DNA from: Bradyrhizobium vignae
Lineage (GTDB): Bacteria > Pseudomonadota > Alphaproteobacteria > Rhizobiales > Xanthobacteraceae
Assembly (NCBI RefSeq): GCF_004114425.1
Contig: NZ_RDQF01000006.1
Span: 1 to 64,000, forward strand
Direction: 5' to 3'
Length of the DNA stretch: 64,000 nucleotides
The notes beneath the pieces were generated by a model. That model was not told the origin of the DNA. It saw only the letters and a program-made list of their open reading frames with translations, and did not search any database. A program made the position numbers and the translations under genes. Numbering within the stretch: the first letter of the stretch is position 1; each line of letters begins with the position of its first letter. Positions 59,309 through 64,000 of this stretch are shown here, one piece after another.

Positions 59309-60070
59309 ATGCCGGACTCCATCCGCCAGATCCGGCCTGTGCTGTCGGCCGTCCTGCTCGCGCTGCTCGCAGCGACTCTCGGCGCGTGCAGCGGCGGTGA
59401 TTTCGGCCGCACCCGCGCCGACATGCGCAGCGACGACATGCATCGCTGGCTGGGCGCGGAGGTCACCTCCAGCGTCGGCGTGACGCCCTCGCAATTCCAG
59501 CTCACCGACGAAGAGCGCCAGCTGCGCGACCTCGCTTATCCCATGATCGAGCCGCCGTTGTCTCGGCCCGCCTGGAAGAGCGTGTTCGGCGACTACAAGC
59601 CGCTGCCCTCGCCCTGGCGGCAGAAGATCGTGTTCGACCGTACCATGTACGGCCGCACGCTGATCGACGAGCCGCACCGCTCGCATTCCTCGCGCTATGC
59701 GCAGCTGATCGAGGACGTCCGCAACGACATCACCCGCTTCGAGCCGTTTTTTGCCAGCGCGATCCGCGTCATCGATCTCGACAGGAAACGCAATGCCAGC
59801 ATGGCGCGCGTCTCTGCGCTGTCGCCGAGGGAGAGGGACGACGCGGTCGCGCGCATGCAGGAGAACTCGCTGATCATCCAGTGGGTGCAGCAATGCCTGG
59901 AGCAGCGCATCTCGTCCTACCGCTGGGCGCTGGAACGCCTGGTGATCCAGGCCCCCGACGGCATGGCCGCCGATGCCGACCGACTGATCGGCGAACTCGC
60001 CGCCCAAACCGCCAATCCGCCGGTCCAGGCACAGCCGCCTTACGGACGCGCGGTCGTCTCGAAGGGCTGA
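59309..60070 (+). CDS. hypothetical lipoprotein
   Basis: 253 residues from ATG 59309. The N-terminus VLSAVLLALLAATLGACSGG contains a lipobox (LGAC), so it is predicted to be lipid-anchored. The mature part is helical and charged (DMHRWLGAEVTSSVGVTPSQ, YAQLIEDVRNDITRFEPFFA, QQCLEQRISSYRWALERLVI). No named family is recognised. The longer frame from 59216 would remove the signal peptide from the N-terminus and is rejected. Confidence 0.8.
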   Translation: MPDSIRQIRPVLSAVLLALLAATLGACSGGDFGRTRADMRSDDMHRWLGAEVTSSVGVTPSQFQLTDEERQLRDLAYPMIEPPLSRPAWKSVFGDYKPLPSPWRQKIVFDRTMYGRTLIDEPHRSHSSRYAQLIEDVRNDITRFEPFFASAIRVIDLDRKRNASMARVSALSPRERDDAVARMQENSLIIQWVQQCLEQRISSYRWALERLVIQAPDGMAADADRLIGELAAQTANPPVQAQPPYGRAVVSKG

Positions 60071-60118
60071 CCGGTCCTGCCTGCGCGTCTGCCACCGATG
60101 CACAGTATCAAGCGCCGG

Positions 60119-61009
60119 TCAAAGGGAGCCGCCGGCTCCAATCTCACGCGTGATCCACGCGGCGAAAACGCGGACGGGCCGCCGCTGCCGGCTTGCACGC
60201 GGAAAGACGAGATGATGGCCAACATAGCGGATATCGACCGAGCGTCCGGCGAGGGGGGCGACCAATCGCCTGGTCGCGATTTCCTGTTCGGCCAGCCGGG
60301 TTGATTCCAGCGTCACGCCGAGGCCGCTCGACGCCATTGCGATCGCCAGGAAGCTGCGATCGAAGCGCATGCCGTGAATCGCCGGCGCTTCGAGCCCGTT
60401 GGCGGTGAACCATTGATGCCACTGCACCTGCTTCACTTCCGAGCGGATCAGGACCTGATCGAACAGGTCCTTCGGCTTGCGGATTTTCTTCGCCAGTGCG
60501 GGCGTACAGAGCGGCGTCACGGTCTCTTCGCCGAGCGGAATGACTTCGACCCCCTCGGCTCTCGGCTGTCCATACACGATGTCGATGTCGAAATCGTCGT
60601 TGCTGAACCGGGCATATTCGGTGTTGGCGGCGAGGCGTACCTCGAGCTTGGGTTCGGCGGCCATGAAGCGGGCGAGGCGCGGAGCGAGCCACTGGGCGGC
60701 AAAGCTCGGTGCGCAGTGCACCCTCAGCAATTGCGGGCCGCGGCCGGCGACCTCCTCGATGCCGCGGCGCAAATTATCGAAAGCGGCGCCGGCATGGCGC
60801 ATCAGGTTCTCGCCCGCTGGCGTCAGGCGGACCGCGCGGGCACTGCGTTCGAACAATATCGTGCCCATCGCGCTTTCGAGCTTGCGAATAGCGTGGCTCA
60901 CCGCGCTCGGCGTCAGATGAAGCTCGTTCGCCGCATCGCGGAACGAGCCGGTGCGCGCAGCCGCCTCGAAAGCGCGGACAGCGGATATCGGGATGCTGGA
61001 TAGCAGCAT
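60119..61009 (-). CDS. LysR family transcriptional regulator (GcvA-like)
   Basis: 296 residues. The winged HTH is ISAVRAFEAAARTGSFRDAA, NELHLTPSAVSHAIRKLESA, typical of the GcvA branch. The effector domain follows (LRVHCAPSFAAQWLAPRLAR, FDIDIVYGQPRAEGVEVIPL). It is divergent from the SDR-transketolase operon, with a T-N11-A palindrome just upstream of its start, so it most likely controls that operon and itself. The inducer is unknown. Confidence 0.92.
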   Translation of the reverse strand: MLLSSIPISAVRAFEAAARTGSFRDAANELHLTPSAVSHAIRKLESAMGTILFERSARAVRLTPAGENLMRHAGAAFDNLRRGIEEVAGRGPQLLRVHCAPSFAAQWLAPRLARFMAAEPKLEVRLAANTEYARFSNDDFDIDIVYGQPRAEGVEVIPLGEETVTPLCTPALAKKIRKPKDLFDQVLIRSEVKQVQWHQWFTANGLEAPAIHGMRFDRSFLAIAMASSGLGVTLESTRLAEQEIATRRLVAPLAGRSVDIRYVGHHLVFPRASRQRRPVRVFAAWITREIGAGGSL

Positions 61010-61016
61010 CCGACGA

Positions 61017-61031
61017 GTGAACCAAATTCAC
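61017..61031. promoter_or_regulatory. LysR-type operator (T-N11-A palindrome)
   Basis: gtgaaccaaattcac is a 15-base perfect palindrome (arms gtgaa/ttcac around ccaaa) containing TGAA-N5-TTCA, the LysR T-N11-A box. It starts eight bases upstream of the LysR gene and lies 110 bases before the SDR start. Confidence 0.75.
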
Positions 61032-61140
61032 CCATGCAAGACAACAGCGCGTTTGTCGGAAAGCGGGCAGGGGCATTATCAACCGGTCAAGAACAATGGC
61101 GCCCCTCGGGAGCCTCGGCACAGCCTTCAGGGAGGATCAG

Positions 61141-61902
61141 ATGCTGCTTCGCGGCAAGACTGCAATCATCACCGGCGCGGCTTCGCCGCGGGGCATCGGC
61201 CTTGCCACGGCCCGGCGCTTTGCCGCCGAAGGCGCCCGGGTCGCCATTCTCGACATCGATGGTTCGGCGGCGGAAGACGCAGCGCGCAACCTCGAACCCG
61301 TCAATGGCCAGCCGCATCTCGGCCTCGCCTGCAACGTCACTGACAAGGACGCCTGTATCAAGGCCGTCGAGGCGGTCATCGGAAAGTTCGGCCGGATCGA
61401 CATCCTCATCAACAACGCCGGCGTGACCCAGCCGGTGAAGCTTCTCGACATCACGCCGGAAGATTGGGACCGCATCCAGGACGTCAACCTCAAGGGCATC
61501 CTGTTCCTGTCGCAGGCCGTGATCCCGCACATGCAGAAGCGCAGAAGCGGATCGATCGCCTGCATGTCCTCCGTCTCCGCCCAGCGCGGCGGCGGCATCT
61601 TCGGCGGGCCGCATTATTCGGCGGCCAAGGCCGGCGTGCTCGGGCTCGCCAAGGCGATGGCGCGCGAGTTCGGGCCCGACGGCATCCGCGTCAATTGCGT
61701 GACGCCCGGCCTGATCGGCACCGACATCACCGCAGGCAAGCTCACGGACGAGATGCGGGCGAAGATCCTCGAGGGCATACCGCTCGGACGGCTGGGCGAG
61801 GCCGCCGACGTAGCCGGCATCTACACTTTCCTCGCCTCCGATCTGTCGGCCTACGTCACCGGCGCGGTCATTGACGTCAACGGCGGCATGCTGATCCACT
61901 GA
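61141..61902 (+). CDS. SDR family oxidoreductase
   Basis: 253 residues from ATG 61141 with GGGAGGA upstream. GAASPRGIGLATARRFAAEG is the cofactor site; DIDG after beta-2 favours NAD. NNAG is present, and the catalytic residues lie in MSSVSAQRGGGIFGG and YSAAKAG. VNCVTPGLIGTDITAG follows. It belongs to an operon with a split transketolase 18 bases downstream and is divergent from the LysR gene, so it probably oxidises or reduces a sugar or polyol intermediate. Confidence 0.92.
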   Translation: MLLRGKTAIITGAASPRGIGLATARRFAAEGARVAILDIDGSAAEDAARNLEPVNGQPHLGLACNVTDKDACIKAVEAVIGKFGRIDILINNAGVTQPVKLLDITPEDWDRIQDVNLKGILFLSQAVIPHMQKRRSGSIACMSSVSAQRGGGIFGGPHYSAAKAGVLGLAKAMAREFGPDGIRVNCVTPGLIGTDITAGKLTDEMRAKILEGIPLGRLGEAADVAGIYTFLASDLSAYVTGAVIDVNGGMLIH

Positions 61903-61919
61903 GCGAGGAGGGGAGACAC

Positions 61920-62765
61920 ATGGCAACACCGACACTCGCAAATGCGCTGACGCTGGCACAGCGCGCCCGCAACATCCGCCGCAATGCCCTGCTCATGGGC
62001 GAGGTTCAGGGCCAGGGCTATATTGCGCAGGCGCTCGACATCGCCGACGTGCTGGCGGTCGCCTATTTTCACGCGATGCGCTTTCGGCCCGAAGATCCCG
62101 CCTGGGAGGAGCGCGACCGCTTCCTGCTCTCGAACGGACATTATGCGATCGCACTTTATGCGGCGCTGATCGAGGCCGGGATCATCCCCGAGGCGGAGCT
62201 GGAAACCTACGGCTTCGACGAGAGCCGTCTGCCGATGTCGGGCATGGCCTCTTACACCCCGGGCATGGAGATGTCCGGCGGCTCGCTCGGCCTTGGGCTC
62301 GGCATCGCCGTCGGAATGGCGCTCGGGTTGAAGCGCAAGAAATCCGCGGCGCGCATCTACACGCTGTTCTCGGACGGCGAGCTCGACGAGGGCTCCAAAT
62401 GGGAGGCCATCATGTCGGCGGCCCATCACAAGCTCGACAATCTGATCGCAATCGTCGACGTCAATAATCAGCAGGCTGATGGTCCCTCCAAGCAGATGCT
62501 CGGCTTCGAACCGCTGGTCGACAAGCTCGAAGCGTTCGGCTGGTTCGTGCAGCGCGTCGATGGCAATGATCTCGCCGCCGTGGTGGGTGCTTTCGATGCC
62601 GCGATGGCACATGCCGAGCCGAAGCCCCGCATGATCGTCGCCGACACCTTGATGGGCAAGGGCGTTCCCTTCCTGGAGCAGCGTGAGAAGAATCATTTCA
62701 TCCGCGTCGAGCCGCATGAATGGCAGCTCGCGCTGTCTGAACTGAACGCGGGAGAGCAGCCATGA
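61920..62765 (+). CDS. transketolase, N-terminal (TPP-binding) subunit
   Basis: 281 residues covering the diphosphate-binding half of transketolase. RDRFLLSNGHYAIALYAALI, GGSLGLGLGIAVGMALGLKR, then the TPP/Mg motif FSDGELDEGSKWEAIMSAAH and VDVNNQQADG. The enzyme is split into two chains, as in several archaeal-type and catabolic transketolases such as AptAB. Which ketose it uses is not evident. The stop overlaps the C-terminal subunit gene by four bases (ATGA). Confidence 0.92.
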   Translation: MATPTLANALTLAQRARNIRRNALLMGEVQGQGYIAQALDIADVLAVAYFHAMRFRPEDPAWEERDRFLLSNGHYAIALYAALIEAGIIPEAELETYGFDESRLPMSGMASYTPGMEMSGGSLGLGLGIAVGMALGLKRKKSAARIYTLFSDGELDEGSKWEAIMSAAHHKLDNLIAIVDVNNQQADGPSKQMLGFEPLVDKLEAFGWFVQRVDGNDLAAVVGAFDAAMAHAEPKPRMIVADTLMGKGVPFLEQREKNHFIRVEPHEWQLALSELNAGEQP

Positions 62766-63772
62766 AATCCGCCGGATCGAGCTCTTCGGCCAAGCCGCGC
62801 CTGACCACCTCTGCGATGATCGCTTCGATCGCGGCGGAAGGGCAGCGCACCAAGCCCGCTCCCTTCGGCCACGCGCTCGTCGAACTCGCCCGCAGCCGCG
62901 AGGACGTGGTCGGCATGACCGCCGATCTCGGCAAATACACCGACCTGCACATCTTCGCGCAGGCCTTTCCCGATCGTTACTACCAGATGGGCATGGCCGA
63001 GCAGCTCCTGTTCGGCGCAGCCTCCGGACTCGCGGCCGAAGGCTTCATGCCATTCGCGACAACCTATGCGGTGTTCGCCTCGCGCCGGGCCTACGATTTC
63101 ATCCACCAGACCATCGCGGAAGAAGACCGCAACGTGAAGATCGCCTGCGCGCTGCCCGGCCTGACCTCGGGCTACGGACCGAGCCATCAGGCGGCCGAGG
63201 ACCTCGCGTTGTTCCGTGCGATGCCCAACATGACGGTGATTGATCCCTGCGATGCGCACGAGATCGAGCAGATCGTGCCGGCGGTCGCTGCTCATCGTGG
63301 ACCGGTCTATATGCGGCTGCTGCGCGGACAGGTGCCGCTGGTGCTCGACGAGTACAACTATCGCTTCGAGCTCGGCAAGGCCGCGCTGCTGCGCGATGGC
63401 GGCGACGTCCTCATCATCTCCTCGGGCATCATGACCATGCGCGCGCTGGAGGCGGCGCAGGCCTTGTCGGATGACCGCGTCAACGCGGCTGTCCTGCACG
63501 TGCCGACGATCAAGCCGCTCGACACCGAGGCGATCCTGCACGAGGCCGGCAGGCCCGGCCGCCTCGTCGTCGTCGCCGAGAACCACACCGTGATCGGCGG
63601 TCTCGGCGAGGCCGTGGCCTCGCTCCTGATGCGTTCGGGCGTTCATCCGGCATTCCGCCAGATCGGACTTCCGGACGAGTTTCTCGCCGCCGGCGCGCTG
63701 CCGACGCTGCATGATCGCTACGGCATCTCGACCGCCGAAGTGACGCGGCAGATCAAGGAGTGGCTGCGCTAG
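62762..63772 (+). CDS. transketolase, C-terminal (pyrimidine-binding) subunit
   Basis: 336 residues. The pyrimidine domain includes DVVGMTADLGKYTDLHIFAQ, PDRYYQMGMAEQLLFGAASG (conserved Glu that activates TPP) and GYGPSHQAAEDLALFRAMPN. The C-terminal domain has VVAENHTVIGGLGEAVASLL. The first 30 residues (SAGSSSSAKPRLTTSAMIAS) are an extension without homology. It completes the enzyme with the preceding subunit. Confidence 0.92.
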   Translation: MKSAGSSSSAKPRLTTSAMIASIAAEGQRTKPAPFGHALVELARSREDVVGMTADLGKYTDLHIFAQAFPDRYYQMGMAEQLLFGAASGLAAEGFMPFATTYAVFASRRAYDFIHQTIAEEDRNVKIACALPGLTSGYGPSHQAAEDLALFRAMPNMTVIDPCDAHEIEQIVPAVAAHRGPVYMRLLRGQVPLVLDEYNYRFELGKAALLRDGGDVLIISSGIMTMRALEAAQALSDDRVNAAVLHVPTIKPLDTEAILHEAGRPGRLVVVAENHTVIGGLGEAVASLLMRSGVHPAFRQIGLPDEFLAAGALPTLHDRYGISTAEVTRQIKEWLR

Positions 63773-63935
63773 CCCGCAGCCACCGTTCACCATCGACCAG
63801 GCCAACATGCTTCGCAGCGCTGCTGTGGAGAGGGACAGCTGCCGTCCAATGCCGGTGCACCGAGGGCCGGCCGGCAGCCACGGCAGTGGCGAAAGCCATC
63901 GCTGCAGAACAATCCAAGCTCAACAGGAGGAATAG

Positions 63936-64000
63936 ATGATTCCGCGGAAACCAATCACCCTCACCCGTCGCAAGCTGCTCCTCGCCGGCGCGGCCGTGCC
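63936..64000 (+). CDS. start of a Tat-exported protein, truncated by window end
   Basis: AGGAGG at 63925-63930 precedes ATG 63936. The first residues MIPRKPITLTRRKLLLAGAA form a twin-arginine signal peptide (RRKLLLAGA). Position after the transketolase genes suggests a periplasmic substrate-binding protein for the same pathway, but only 21 codons are visible, so the family cannot be named. Confidence 0.7.
   Translation, partial: MIPRKPITLTRRKLLLAGAAV

Overview
The window is high-GC chromosomal DNA from an alphaproteobacterium, almost certainly Bradyrhizobium or a close relative (Nitrobacteraceae). Supporting signs are the imuA-imuB-dnaE2 mutasome under a GAAC-N7-GAAC LexA box, an ecfF/osrA-type sigma/anti-sigma pair, the TIGR03808/TIGR03809 lineage proteins, a MucR/Ros regulator, DUF2336 and DUF1491 proteins, and several families of short intergenic palindromic repeats typical of these genomes. 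All family names come from recognition of the sequence, not from a database search. No rRNA, tRNA or CRISPR array was seen.

Layout. 1-400: broken left edge with a transposase 3' remnant (+) facing an internal scrap of a PiT phosphate transporter (-). 404-8894: DNA-damage island; radical SAM protein plus UdgX leftward and imuA-imuB-dnaE2 rightward, with a sigma70-like promoter and LexA box between them. 9099-21191: metabolic and transport genes (SDR, CoA transferase, HME-type RND adaptor and permease, Tat-exported amidohydrolase, P-loop kinase-like protein, TolC, enoyl-CoA hydratase). 21439-27834: regulatory region with ecfF-osrA and a candidate autoregulatory promoter, a DUF2336 protein, an internally deleted diguanylate cyclase, and a second ECF sigma/anti-sigma pair followed by a subtilase. 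28320-30445: TIGR03809 and the Tat-exported beta-helix protein TIGR03808. 30542-43893, mostly leftward: pcp-meaB, tctCBA, a DUF3298 protein, an orphan MNT-type nucleotidyltransferase, methylmalonyl-CoA mutase as two subunit genes with a GFA-family gene between them, folP-folB-folK, and a DUF4332 protein. 44243-53823: HerA-like ATPase, two membrane glycosyltransferases, M20 peptidase, class II aldolase, a proline-rich membrane protein, MucR-like regulator and SufE. 53892-60070: DUF5330 protein, PAS histidine kinase with peptidoglycan-binding protein and DUF1491 protein, second DUF2336 protein, a 62-residue protein and a lipoprotein. 60119-64000: LysR regulator with a palindromic T-N11-A site facing an SDR plus split-transketolase operon, and the start of a Tat-exported protein cut by the window end.

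Most interesting: (1) the second ECF operon, where the anti-sigma factor's presumed periplasmic tail resembles a subtilase propeptide and the next gene is a subtilase, suggesting protease-controlled sigma release; (2) UdgX plus radical SAM sharing a LexA-controlled divergent promoter region with the translesion mutasome; (3) a diguanylate cyclase gene that seems to have lost its membrane domain and half its GGDEF domain in frame.
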